Positions 24,486 through 33,196 of a stretch of 64,000 bases of DNA are shown here, in pieces. The notes under the pieces are model-generated. The model was not told the origin of the DNA and made no database searches. It was given only the letters and a program-made list of their open reading frames with translations. Source of the DNA: VFKI01 sp964647825 (GTDB lineage: Bacteria > Pseudomonadota > Gammaproteobacteria > DSM-16500); assembly GCA_964647825.1 (NCBI GenBank), contig CAZYJL010000002.1, forward strand, positions 1 through 64,000, in the 5' to 3' direction. The position numbers and the translations under genes are program-made. The number at the start of each line of letters is the position of its first letter. The stretch's first letter is position 1.

Positions 24486-26146
24486 AAACGCTAAACACAA
24501 TCAACATGCCAAATACATCTTTACGTGTTGCGCTTGCGCAAGATGATTTCCCTGTCGGTGATATAGAAAATAATATCAAAAAACATATCTTATTAGCGCA
24601 ACAGGCTCAGCGTTCAGCTGTTGATATTGTTGTCTTTCCAGAATTAAGTATTACAGGTTATTCACCAGAAGATTTATTACTTAATCCACATTTTATTGAA
24701 AAATCAAATGCAGCATTAAATGAATTGTGTAAAAAAATTCATGATATTTATTGTCTTGTTAGTCATCCTTTAAAAACGAGTGAAGGTTTATTTAATGCCT
24801 GCTCAATGATTTATAATGGTAAAATTATTGCGCAATATCGTAAACAACATTTACCTAATTATGGTGTATTTGATGAGCGTCGTTATTTTCTTCCAGGAAA
24901 TGAATTTTCCATTTTAGAAATAAAAAACATCAAAATTGGCTTATTAATTTGTGAAGATATTTGGCATCCTGATACAGTGCTCGCCGCAAAAAAACACGGT
25001 GCAGAATTAATACTCTCGCCAAATGCATCACCCTTTGAAAAAAATAAGCACGAAAAGCGCCAGCGCGCCCTCGCTAAAAGTGCACAATTAGCAAATATAC
25101 CAATCGTCTATGTCAATATTGCTGGCGCGCAAGATGATTTAATTTTTGATGGCGGCTCAATGGTCGTTGATGCAACGGGCAAAATAGCTTGTTTTGCTGG
25201 TTTTTTTAATAAAAATTTACTGATCACGGATTTCACTCACACAACTACGCGTGTCAACGTCACACTGCTTGATTTTTCAATTGCACAAGAAAAAGAACGG
25301 TTATATAACGCACTTATTATGGGAACGCGTGATTATATTCAAAAAAATCATTTTAAAGGTGCTTTAGTTGGCGTTTCAGGTGGCATTGATTCCGCGTTAA
25401 CACTGGCGATTGCGGTCGATGCATTAGGTGCAGATAAAGTCAAAGCCATTATTTTACCTTCACGGTATACTTCAACACTTAGCATGGAAGAAGCGTTGAT
25501 GCTCGTCGAAAATTTGGGTGTGTCCCATGAGATTTTTTCGATTGATACGACCTTTGATAGCTTTCTCTCGACATTAAAGCCATTCTTAACTGAAGAAAAT
25601 AATATAAATAAACAAATCACCAGTATTACAGAACAAAACTTACAAGCTCGCTGTCGTGGTGTGATCATGATGGCGATTGCCAACCAAACGGCAAATATTG
25701 TGCTCACGACAGGTAATCGTAGCGAGCTCGCGGTAGGTTATACAACATTATATGGTGATATGGCGGGTGGTCTCAGTATATTGAGTGATTTACCGAAAAC
25801 ACTTGTGTATCAATTAGCGCATTATCGCAATACTCTTTCGCCAGTGATTCCAGAACGCACACTAACACGTGCACCGACGGCAGAATTAGCACCTGATCAA
25901 AAAGATTCGGATAGTTTGCCGCCCTATGACATTCTCGATGCGATTTTAGAAAAATTTATTGATCACAATCATAATGCTGATGAAATTGTGGCAGCAGGCT
26001 TTGATCGTGCGGTGGTGGAACACGTGATTGCTTTAGTATATCGCAATGAATATAAACGCCGTCAGGCACCGATTGGTTTGCGTCTGCATCCAAAAGCGTT
26101 CGGCCGCGACCGTCGTTATCCAGTGACGTGTGGGTTTAAGGGGTAA
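24482..26146 (+). CDS. nadE: Glutamine-dependent NAD+ synthetase
   Basis: Final step of NAD synthesis, with glutamine as nitrogen donor. The 554-residue protein has an N-terminal nitrilase-like glutaminase domain with the Glu-Lys-Cys triad visible as FPELSITGYSPEDLL, YRKQHLPNYGVFDERRYF and GLLICEDIWHP, then the synthetase domain with the PP-loop VGVSGGIDSALTLAIA and TGNRSELAVGYTTLYGD. It is coupled to ygfZ by a 4-nt overlap. Its stop is 9 nt from the stop of the convergent 622-residue gene. Confidence 0.95.
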   Translation: MKTLNTINMPNTSLRVALAQDDFPVGDIENNIKKHILLAQQAQRSAVDIVVFPELSITGYSPEDLLLNPHFIEKSNAALNELCKKIHDIYCLVSHPLKTSEGLFNACSMIYNGKIIAQYRKQHLPNYGVFDERRYFLPGNEFSILEIKNIKIGLLICEDIWHPDTVLAAKKHGAELILSPNASPFEKNKHEKRQRALAKSAQLANIPIVYVNIAGAQDDLIFDGGSMVVDATGKIACFAGFFNKNLLITDFTHTTTRVNVTLLDFSIAQEKERLYNALIMGTRDYIQKNHFKGALVGVSGGIDSALTLAIAVDALGADKVKAIILPSRYTSTLSMEEALMLVENLGVSHEIFSIDTTFDSFLSTLKPFLTEENNINKQITSITEQNLQARCRGVIMMAIANQTANIVLTTGNRSELAVGYTTLYGDMAGGLSILSDLPKTLVYQLAHYRNTLSPVIPERTLTRAPTAELAPDQKDSDSLPPYDILDAILEKFIDHNHNADEIVAAGFDRAVVEHVIALVYRNEYKRRQAPIGLRLHPKAFGRDRRYPVTCGFKG

Positions 26147-26155
26147 CCTATTTTT

Positions 26156-28024
26156 CTATAGCTTTGGTTTAGGTGAATCTATGTCAGCTTCTTTTTTATT
26201 TTCAGAAAGTTCTGAATTTTCTTTATGACGGCTAAAAATACTTCTTTTACCTAATGTAATAGAAGCAGATGCCTGCACTTTTTTTGCTTTAACAATTAAT
26301 TTCTTAAAAAAATTAACCAGCCAAGAAGGATTTTCTTTTTTGTTCAATTGTTCCACAACACGCTGAAAATCTTCTGGCAACTTACGCATTTGCTCTTGTC
26401 CATATAAACGGAGCACAAATTTTTTGCTAATTAAATTATCTTGAATAGCTTCTAAATAATCTTTTTTTTCTTTTAGCATTTCTTTGTATTTCAGATAATA
26501 TTTTTTTTGTTGTTCAAGCATTTTTACATTAATTGAGCTAATTTGATCATATTTTGCAATAAGCCCTTGATCTTGTAAACTTTTATTAGCTAAAGCCGAT
26601 TTTTCAATTTCTTCATCCATTCTTTTTTCAATTGAATTTATCTTTTTTTCGATATATTTTAATGCATCATCAAACTCATCAATTCTTCCTTGAATTTCAT
26701 CTAAATATAACTCATTATTTTTGTCGAATTTATCTTTATATTTAAATGAAAAGTATTTGCTCTCTAATTTCTCTTCAAAAGATTCTACTGTTGAAAGCTT
26801 ACATAAATCATGCTGTGCTTTTATATTCAAGAAATCATTATAGAAATCTAGTGTACTATACAGGTCATCTTTATCTCTTACAGGATGATCGCTAAAAAAT
26901 AACCTCATCGAAGCAACGCGCATTTCATGTTGAGTAGGCTTAACTTTTATTTCATTAGTTTTTTCTTTATCTTTTGGCGCCAACACTTTAGCGAAAAAAT
27001 TCACCCCTGCTTGTAATGCATTCACCTCTTCTCCTTTATTTGATTCTGCATATTTTTTTGTGGCACTGTCTAATTCTGCAAATAGTTGCAAAGAGGATCG
27101 AGGTAGTTCTGTCAATGCTGGCAACACTTGTGGCAACATGTTCAATTCATTTTCAGTAAAACGATCTTTTAACATTGCACCCAATGCCATTATAGCAACA
27201 AGAGAGCGTTCGAAATCATTTTGTTCCATGGCAAAGGTAAATTTTTCAATAACTTTTTTAATATCTAAATCAGAATTCTTTAATTTATTTGTTAATTCTT
27301 TTAATTCTCTTTCTTTTAAAATTTCCAACGCTATAGGCCCTAAATACTCTTTAAACTTTTCGCCTTCTACTTCCATTTTTGCATCCACAATAGTTAATGT
27401 CGGTGTTAGCTTTCCTTCAGCATCTCTTTTTGTAAAATCAACATTGTATTTTACTTCAGCTGAAACATACCCGCTATTTTTAGGTGATTCGTATTTAAAA
27501 TTATATCCATCATCAGCTAACATATAGAGTTTATTCCATTTAATAGAACTATAAAATGTAAACCCTGTCTCTGTTGGTTGAATTTTAACTGGCTTATCTG
27601 GTAATGCATTAAGCAATATTTTATCTAGTGGTAATATTTTTGTGGTCATTATTGCAGCTTCAGCTGGTCGCCACAAAACTGCACCTTGTTGCATCTCCTT
27701 TTCACAGAAATCTAAAACTAATTTGATATCATCCTCTGATAGAGGTTCCCCCAATCTTCCCTGCGATTGGAGAAAAGAATGTAATATGTTTTCTTTTATA
27801 AATTCCCTTATTTCTTTTTCGTCTTTAAATAATTCTTTTCTTTCTTCTGATGAACGTATGTCTCTTACCTTTTTAGTTTTTTCATCTTCTGATATGATTT
27901 CTATATCATGCGAACGATTCCAATCAGCAAGCAAAGCGCTTTTGCTATGACTTTTAATTTCATCTAGTTTTTTTAGCCCTGCTTCAAGAATAACACCCAA
28001 ATCCACTTCACGTTCGCCGGCCAT
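26156..28024 (-). CDS. Hypothetical 622-residue coiled-coil protein, candidate effector
   Basis: I recognise no family. The protein is highly charged (Lys/Glu), has no signal peptide and no obvious membrane helix, and has strong coiled-coil character at about residues 435-550 (FDDALKYIEKKINSIEKRMDEEIEK and following). The C-terminus is polar and rich in Ser, Lys and Glu (ELSENKKEADIDSPKPKL). The ATG at 28024 has AAGGAG 6 nt upstream; the frame is open further up to 28096 without a better start. It is divergent from the Wip-like gene, and together they form an inserted block between nadE and bamD. A secreted-effector role is inferred from setting and composition only. Confidence 0.6.
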   Translation of the reverse strand: MAGEREVDLGVILEAGLKKLDEIKSHSKSALLADWNRSHDIEIISEDEKTKKVRDIRSSEERKELFKDEKEIREFIKENILHSFLQSQGRLGEPLSEDDIKLVLDFCEKEMQQGAVLWRPAEAAIMTTKILPLDKILLNALPDKPVKIQPTETGFTFYSSIKWNKLYMLADDGYNFKYESPKNSGYVSAEVKYNVDFTKRDAEGKLTPTLTIVDAKMEVEGEKFKEYLGPIALEILKERELKELTNKLKNSDLDIKKVIEKFTFAMEQNDFERSLVAIMALGAMLKDRFTENELNMLPQVLPALTELPRSSLQLFAELDSATKKYAESNKGEEVNALQAGVNFFAKVLAPKDKEKTNEIKVKPTQHEMRVASMRLFFSDHPVRDKDDLYSTLDFYNDFLNIKAQHDLCKLSTVESFEEKLESKYFSFKYKDKFDKNNELYLDEIQGRIDEFDDALKYIEKKINSIEKRMDEEIEKSALANKSLQDQGLIAKYDQISSINVKMLEQQKKYYLKYKEMLKEKKDYLEAIQDNLISKKFVLRLYGQEQMRKLPEDFQRVVEQLNKKENPSWLVNFFKKLIVKAKKVQASASITLGKRSIFSRHKENSELSENKKEADIDSPKPKL

Positions 28025-28201
28025 CACACGCTCCTTTTTTAAGAAACGTATAAAAATTATTTTTGTATCTTCATTATTATAAAACAAAACTGCCAAATTA
28101 ATTGATTGCTAACTTATCACAGATAAAATAATGATATTTTTCATTTGCATAAGTAACACTTTTTTTATTTTAAAAAAATACCATATTTTTCATATTGTTT
28201 T

Positions 28202-28220
28202 ATTAATTGATTGTATTAAT
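28202..28220. promoter_or_regulatory. Possible shared operator between divergent effector-like genes
   Basis: ATTAAT, 7 nt, ATTAAT lies in the 262-bp divergent intergenic region. The repeat is both direct and inverted. PmrA boxes of Legionella and Coxiella effector genes are built from tandem TTAA-type half sites, so this resembles one, but in DNA this AT-rich the match could be chance. Confidence 0.2.
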
Positions 28221-28286
28221 AAAAACACTTTTTTATTTATCGACTATTATTACCAATAACAGGGTAATTTTTTTTGGAGCTTTATC

Positions 28287-30104
28287 ATGCCAGCAGGTTA
28301 TATAAAAGATAGCAGTCCTGATTTAACAAAGCTGCCTCCGGCTGACCTGACAGTCCCTACCCCAGATGGATTCAATCCAAGTGATCCCCCGGTCACAACA
28401 ATTTCAATCGGCGATTTACACGGCAACACTATTAAATTTCTCTGGATATTACAGCGTCATGGAATTATTACTAATTTAAATGATAAAAATTACAATAAAT
28501 TAAGAGAAATTTACAATAAAGATGTTAGAGATTTAGAAAGAGAAGACATAGATGAATTTAATAAAATTCTGTCCGAACTAAAGTTTAATACGCATATTAA
28601 ATTATGTTTAATTGGCGATGAATTAGCAGATCGTGGTTCGAACGATTATTTCACTTTAAAATTACTCGAAAGATTGCATGATAGTGGAGTAAAAACTGAC
28701 ATTATTTTATCTAACCATGGCGCTGAATTTGTGCAAGCTGTAATAAGAGAAAAAATAAGAGAGCAATCAATAATTGGTGACAAATTATCAAAAGCTATGA
28801 GGACTTCCACTCAGGACTATCTGGAAAATGGAGAAACATACAGTGAATCTTTTAGTATTAAATCAGATCAAATTGTATCAATGAATAACCTTCAAATTTT
28901 AATTAAAAAAAGACTTATCACTAAGAAAGATGTGAAAAACATTGCAGAGGAAATTTATCTGCCAAAATTAAATTTAATTTCTTATACACTTGAAAGTGAA
29001 TTAGATGGTGGCGGCATTACTCTATCTACTCACGCACCTGTCGGTATCGAAAACATAAAAAAATTAGCAGAAAAAATGGAAATCTCATACAAAGACAGCA
29101 CAGCAAAAGACCTTGCCGAAACTATTGATGCTATAAATGAAAAATACCGTAAAGATTATCTTGATGCTAAAGAAGAAAAGAAAGAATATAAAGATGTTTT
29201 TAATATATACGATAAAGAAGATCCTATTAGATTTTTCTTATGGAACAGAGATTACGATATAATTGAACGTCCTAAGCACCATGCTAAACATGGTTATCCA
29301 TTACGATTTGCGCATGGTCATGACATTGATCTTTCTAAAAAGGAAGATAAAAAAAGATTTGATGAACATATTTTTAATTTAGATAATGATCTTGGAAAAG
29401 AGAAAGAAAGTGAAGCAGAACATGATGAATATCATTATTATTCCTGTTTTTACTCAGGTAGCCTCCCAGTCACACCTAGCAAAGATTTAAAAGATAAACT
29501 AGTGATTATTCCTTTATCCACGGAAGCGAAGCGAGAAGAGAAATCAGAAGAAAAATTAACTGCAATTGAAAAACCTTCACCGCTAAAATCAAAAGTAAGC
29601 AATAAAGATAAAGAAGTAGAATTACCTGTAGATTGGAAAAAACAGCTTGAAGAACAACAAATATCAATTGCAAAAAAAGCTGGTAATTTGCTACTGAGAT
29701 ATCAAGAAAGCGGAAATACACTAACTGCTTTGTATAATGCGTACTTAAAAGCTAACAATTTATCTGTAAGTCTAAAAACATCTTTAGAGAATCTTCAACC
29801 AAAACATGATTCGACAACCAATAAATACCTTGTAGAAGAAAATAAGTTAACTGAATTCAAAGCTAATTGTATGAAATCTATAAATGACGCGCGCCCTGAG
29901 TTAGAAAAACATCGTGGATGGAAACAATTACTTCTAAATACCGCACAAATTTTATCAGGTATTGGTATCGTTGCAGGCATAGTAAATTACAAAGTCAATA
30001 AACAGTTTTTCTTTAAAGTGAAAACAGATTCTGCCAAAAAACTCGATGCATTAGAGAAATTTTTAAATACAGAGCCCACAAAGAGTCCTTTAAGTAAAAA
30101 ATAA
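28287..30104 (+). CDS. PPP-type protein phosphatase resembling Legionella Wip effectors
   Basis: 605 residues. The N-terminal half is a calcineurin-like/PPP phosphatase: GDLHGN (42-47), GDELADRG (110-117), SNHGAE (142-147), STHAPVG (247-253) and FAHGHD (341-346) supply the usual metal-binding Asp, Asn and His. The form GDxLADRGSND with SNHGxE is what I know from the Wip phosphatases (WipA/WipB), Dot/Icm effectors of Legionella. The C-terminal part (about 430-605) is Lys/Glu-rich, predicted coiled coil, and contains one hydrophobic segment near 553-575 (AQILSGIGIVAGIV), suggesting attachment to a membrane. The tail is TEPTKSPLSKK. TTTGGAG stands 7 nt before the ATG. Family membership is seen; secretion is inferred. 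Confidence 0.7.
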   Translation: MPAGYIKDSSPDLTKLPPADLTVPTPDGFNPSDPPVTTISIGDLHGNTIKFLWILQRHGIITNLNDKNYNKLREIYNKDVRDLEREDIDEFNKILSELKFNTHIKLCLIGDELADRGSNDYFTLKLLERLHDSGVKTDIILSNHGAEFVQAVIREKIREQSIIGDKLSKAMRTSTQDYLENGETYSESFSIKSDQIVSMNNLQILIKKRLITKKDVKNIAEEIYLPKLNLISYTLESELDGGGITLSTHAPVGIENIKKLAEKMEISYKDSTAKDLAETIDAINEKYRKDYLDAKEEKKEYKDVFNIYDKEDPIRFFLWNRDYDIIERPKHHAKHGYPLRFAHGHDIDLSKKEDKKRFDEHIFNLDNDLGKEKESEAEHDEYHYYSCFYSGSLPVTPSKDLKDKLVIIPLSTEAKREEKSEEKLTAIEKPSPLKSKVSNKDKEVELPVDWKKQLEEQQISIAKKAGNLLLRYQESGNTLTALYNAYLKANNLSVSLKTSLENLQPKHDSTTNKYLVEENKLTEFKANCMKSINDARPELEKHRGWKQLLLNTAQILSGIGIVAGIVNYKVNKQFFFKVKTDSAKKLDALEKFLNTEPTKSPLSKK

Positions 30105-30432
30105 AAAAACACTGTCATACCGCTTCAAAATCTGTCACCCCGCACTTGTTGCGGGGTGACAGGCTGATGCGCGGAGTGACTGAGTATTTGTACAAGATAA
30201 TGAGCTTCATTAGAAAGTGACTGTGTTAATTATTTGCAAAATATGTGTTATTTCAGATCATTTTATATCAGGCAACCCTATGTCTCACAGGCTTTTTTTG
30301 ACTAACTTATTGATTTTATTTATAAATCAACAATTCTGCAACTATATGTTTTCATTGATATTTATTTTATTTTATAATTTTTTTAAATAAAATCAATATG
30401 ATAGCAGTTTTATGCATTTTCTAAATAATCAC
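30105..30432. other. Intergenic region with a GC-rich hairpin, no gene
   Basis: About 330 bp between convergent genes. At 30132-30162, CTGTCACCCCGCA and TGCGGGGTGACAG form a perfect stem of about 12 bp with a short loop, without a T run. It is conspicuously GC-rich for this DNA and looks like a dispersed palindromic repeat rather than a standard terminator. The rest is AT-rich with no open frame that I trust. Confidence 0.6.
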
Positions 30433-31230
30433 TTATCCCACTGTTTGATTCGCTTCACGCACGTAACGCGAATCTGGCCAGTTATAAGCAATAATACGCT
30501 GTACATTGGCAGCACTCGCCGTTAAATGTAACGCCGTATAAGATTTGGCCATAATCACTAAGGCATCAGGCACAGCTGGCGCACCCTCAAAATGCTGCAC
30601 CACCTCACTCGCCCGATTGATTGCTGCAACATATGCTGCTTTATCATAATAAAACTGTGCAATTTCCAACGTCTGATTGGCTAAGACATTTCTGAGATAT
30701 AACATATATTGTCGGGCAGCTGGCGCATAACGACTTTCAGGATAACTACGCGCAATTACCGCAAAATCATGCCATGCTTTTTCAATTTGCGCGGTGTCAC
30801 GTGTTGCAGGGTCAAACGCAAAGACACGCTCATAAATTCCTAAATTTTGGTAATAATCCGACACACCACGCAAATACCATGCATAATCCACATGCGGACT
30901 GGCGGGCCATGCATGAATAAAGCGATCCGCGGCTGATTCTGCAGACGCATAATCACTGGTCATGTAATAAGCATAAATACTATGCAATTGCGCTGTCTGA
31001 GTATGCTTAGAGTATGGATATTGGACATCTAATGCTTCAAATCGTTTGATTGCTTCTTGATAGTTATGATCACGGAGTGCATCTTCTGCACGTTGATAAA
31101 TTTGTTCCGAGGTTTCGCCACGGTAGGTTTCAGAAGGATCAGAAGAAGTCGAACACGCTGCCAGCAGAAAAAAACACAGGATGAGACCGATACATCCTAC
31201 TTGCTTGGCAAACTGTGGAATCGACAACAT
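30433..31230 (-). CDS. bamD: Outer membrane assembly lipoprotein BamD
   Basis: Essential TPR lipoprotein of the BAM complex, which inserts beta-barrel proteins into the outer membrane. The 265-residue protein has a lipoprotein signal with lipobox LAAC (lipidated Cys near residue 25) followed by TPR-like helices (YQEAIKRFEALDVQYPYSKH; ADRFIHAWPASPHVDYAWYLRG; YPESRYAPAARQYMLYLRN). The ATG at 31230 has AGGAG 10 nt upstream; a TTG seven codons earlier overlaps that Shine-Dalgarno sequence and is rejected. It diverges from rluD, the arrangement usual in gammaproteobacteria. Confidence 0.95.
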   Translation of the reverse strand: MLSIPQFAKQVGCIGLILCFFLLAACSTSSDPSETYRGETSEQIYQRAEDALRDHNYQEAIKRFEALDVQYPYSKHTQTAQLHSIYAYYMTSDYASAESAADRFIHAWPASPHVDYAWYLRGVSDYYQNLGIYERVFAFDPATRDTAQIEKAWHDFAVIARSYPESRYAPAARQYMLYLRNVLANQTLEIAQFYYDKAAYVAAINRASEVVQHFEGAPAVPDALVIMAKSYTALHLTASAANVQRIIAYNWPDSRYVREANQTVG

Positions 31231-31333
31231 GCTATTTTTGCTCCTGAACAATCGTTGAAGGCGTGCATTGTAATGGAAACCCTGCGATGATTCACAGAGT
31301 AAAAACTAAAATAATCTAAGACAATTGTGACCT

Positions 31334-32293
31334 ATGACAAAATCTATCCAAATTACACTCGTTTTACCGACCGAATTGGCGGGTTTACGCCTTGATCAAG
31401 CGCTTGCCAAAAGTTTACCCGATTATTCACGCACTGAAATTCGCCACTGGATTGACCAACAAAACATCACTGTGAACGGCTTGCCACCACGCGCCAGCAC
31501 AAAGGTCCATGGTGAAGAAGTTGTTATCGTCACGGCAGAACCCAAAAAACAACCCATTTTTATCGCTGAAGCCATACCACTGACGATCGTGCATGAGGAT
31601 GATGCCATCATTATTCTTAATAAACCGGCAGGCATGGTCGTCCATCCTGCTGCGGGTAATCCGAATCGAACGTTATTAAATGCCTTATTACACCATTGTC
31701 CAGCGCTCGCTGACTTACCGCGTGCTGGCATTATCCATCGATTAGACCGTGCCACCTCTGGATTGCTCGTCATTGCTAAAACCGTGTCTGCGCTCAAACA
31801 GCTCACCATACAAATGCGCGCCCGATCGGTTAAACGTATTTATCAAGCCATTGTGACGGGCGTACCCATCAGTGGTGGCACCGTCGATGCGCCCATTGGG
31901 CGTCATCCAATTAAACGTAAACAAATGAGCGTGACAGACATGGGGAAACCTTCTGTGACACATTATCGTATTGCAGAAAAATATCGCCATCATGCACGTT
32001 TACGTGTCGAACTAGAGACAGGACGTACCCATCAAATTCGCGTGCATATGGCACATATTCGTCATCCATTAATTGGTGATCCTGTCTATGGTGGCAGATT
32101 ACAATTACCCAAAGGGGCCTCTGCCGAACTTGTCGCGCAGTTACGACAATTTAAACGCCAAGCACTGCATGCCGAAACACTTGGGTTAATCCATCCGATC
32201 ACAAAAGCGTTTGTACAATACGACTGTCCCCTACCCGCAGATATGACTGCATTGATAGAGGCTTTACGGCATGATACAACAGAAAAACATTGA
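31334..32293 (+). CDS. rluD: 23S rRNA pseudouridine synthase D
   Basis: Makes pseudouridines in helix 69 of 23S rRNA (1911, 1915, 1917 in E. coli). The 319-residue protein has an N-terminal S4 RNA-binding domain (LRLDQALAKSLPDYSRTEIRHWI) and the RluA-family catalytic domain with IIHRLDRATSGLLVIAK carrying the active-site Asp, then ETGRTHQIRVHMAHIRHPLIGD. It overlaps pgeF by 23 nt. Confidence 0.95.
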   Translation: MTKSIQITLVLPTELAGLRLDQALAKSLPDYSRTEIRHWIDQQNITVNGLPPRASTKVHGEEVVIVTAEPKKQPIFIAEAIPLTIVHEDDAIIILNKPAGMVVHPAAGNPNRTLLNALLHHCPALADLPRAGIIHRLDRATSGLLVIAKTVSALKQLTIQMRARSVKRIYQAIVTGVPISGGTVDAPIGRHPIKRKQMSVTDMGKPSVTHYRIAEKYRHHARLRVELETGRTHQIRVHMAHIRHPLIGDPVYGGRLQLPKGASAELVAQLRQFKRQALHAETLGLIHPITKAFVQYDCPLPADMTALIEALRHDTTEKH

Positions 32294-32963
32294 TTATATT
32301 GCACCTGACTGGCCTGCGCCTGCACATATTCACGCACTCACGACGCTGCGTCATAGTAGTGAACGCGCCACACTGAAAGAACGCTTGCACTTACCAGCAG
32401 AACCTATTTGGTTACAGCAAAATCATGGGACAGACGTTGTCGAAGCCCTGCCGGAAAATAGATACTGTGTCGCCGATGCCGCTTATACACAACAAGAAAA
32501 TCAGATTTGCACTATTTTAACAGCCGATTGTTTACCGATTTTTTTATCCGATACCGATGGCTCGCAAGTGGCGCTCATCCATGCAGGTTGGCGCGGACTG
32601 GCGGCAGGCATTATCAAAAACACCGTCGATGCACTTCCATATCGTGATAAAAATCTGATCGCTGCGTTTGGTCCAGCAATTGGTCCTGAAGCATTCGAAG
32701 TGGGTGAAGAAGTCAGAACCCTTTTTATGCAAAAATTTCCTAGTAGCATAAATTGCTTCAAACCATCGCCTCAACAACGCTGGTTAGCAGATCTTTATGC
32801 GCTTGCAACCATGCAATTACAACAGTGTGGCATCACCCGGCTATTTTATAGTCATAATACGTGCACTTTTAAAAATACCGATCGTTTTTTTTCATATCGA
32901 AAAGAAGGAAAAGACACAGGCAGAATGATCAGTATCATCTGGAAAAGTAGACAGGTAAGATAA
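32271..32963 (+). CDS. pgeF: Peptidoglycan editing factor PgeF (multicopper-oxidase-like YfiH)
   Basis: In E. coli this protein removes wrongly incorporated amino acids from cell-wall precursors; relatives act as purine nucleoside phosphorylases or laccases. The 230-residue protein has the family metal-site blocks QQNHGTDVVEA, TADCLPIFLSD and ALIHAGWRGLAAGII. The rluD-pgeF order and overlap are conserved in gammaproteobacteria. A family II repeat begins 16 nt after the stop. Confidence 0.92.
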   Translation: MIQQKNIDYIAPDWPAPAHIHALTTLRHSSERATLKERLHLPAEPIWLQQNHGTDVVEALPENRYCVADAAYTQQENQICTILTADCLPIFLSDTDGSQVALIHAGWRGLAAGIIKNTVDALPYRDKNLIAAFGPAIGPEAFEVGEEVRTLFMQKFPSSINCFKPSPQQRWLADLYALATMQLQQCGITRLFYSHNTCTFKNTDRFFSYRKEGKDTGRMISIIWKSRQVR

Positions 32964-32979
32964 CAAATAAAGAATAAAC

Positions 32980-33164
32980 GTAACGACTCAGGTAGTCAGA
33001 ATTTTTTTACTTGACTGCATAACACGGGTCCCGCAGAGACAGTACTTTATCAAAGCTGCGCCCTTTCATGATTTATGAAGGGCATTTTCATTGGTAAAAT
33101 GCAACCTGCTGTTTGGCGATTGCGGTCAGTCAAGTTAAAAAATTCTGACTACCTGAGTAGTTAC
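32980..33164. repeat. Family II MITE-like element, copy E
   Basis: 185 bp with ends GTAACGACTCAGGTAGTCAG and the inverse of GTAACTACTCAGGTAGTCAG, each followed inward by AATTTTTTTA. The core matches the inverse of copy D (CACGGGTCCCG, CATTGGTAAAATGCAACCTG, GCGGTCAGTCAAG). It lies 16 nt after pgeF and ends 32 nt before the protease ATG, so the protease promoter must lie in or directly next to the repeat. Confidence 0.85.
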
Positions 33165-33196
33165 GAATTAACTATTGAATAGGGGAGATCATCTGA

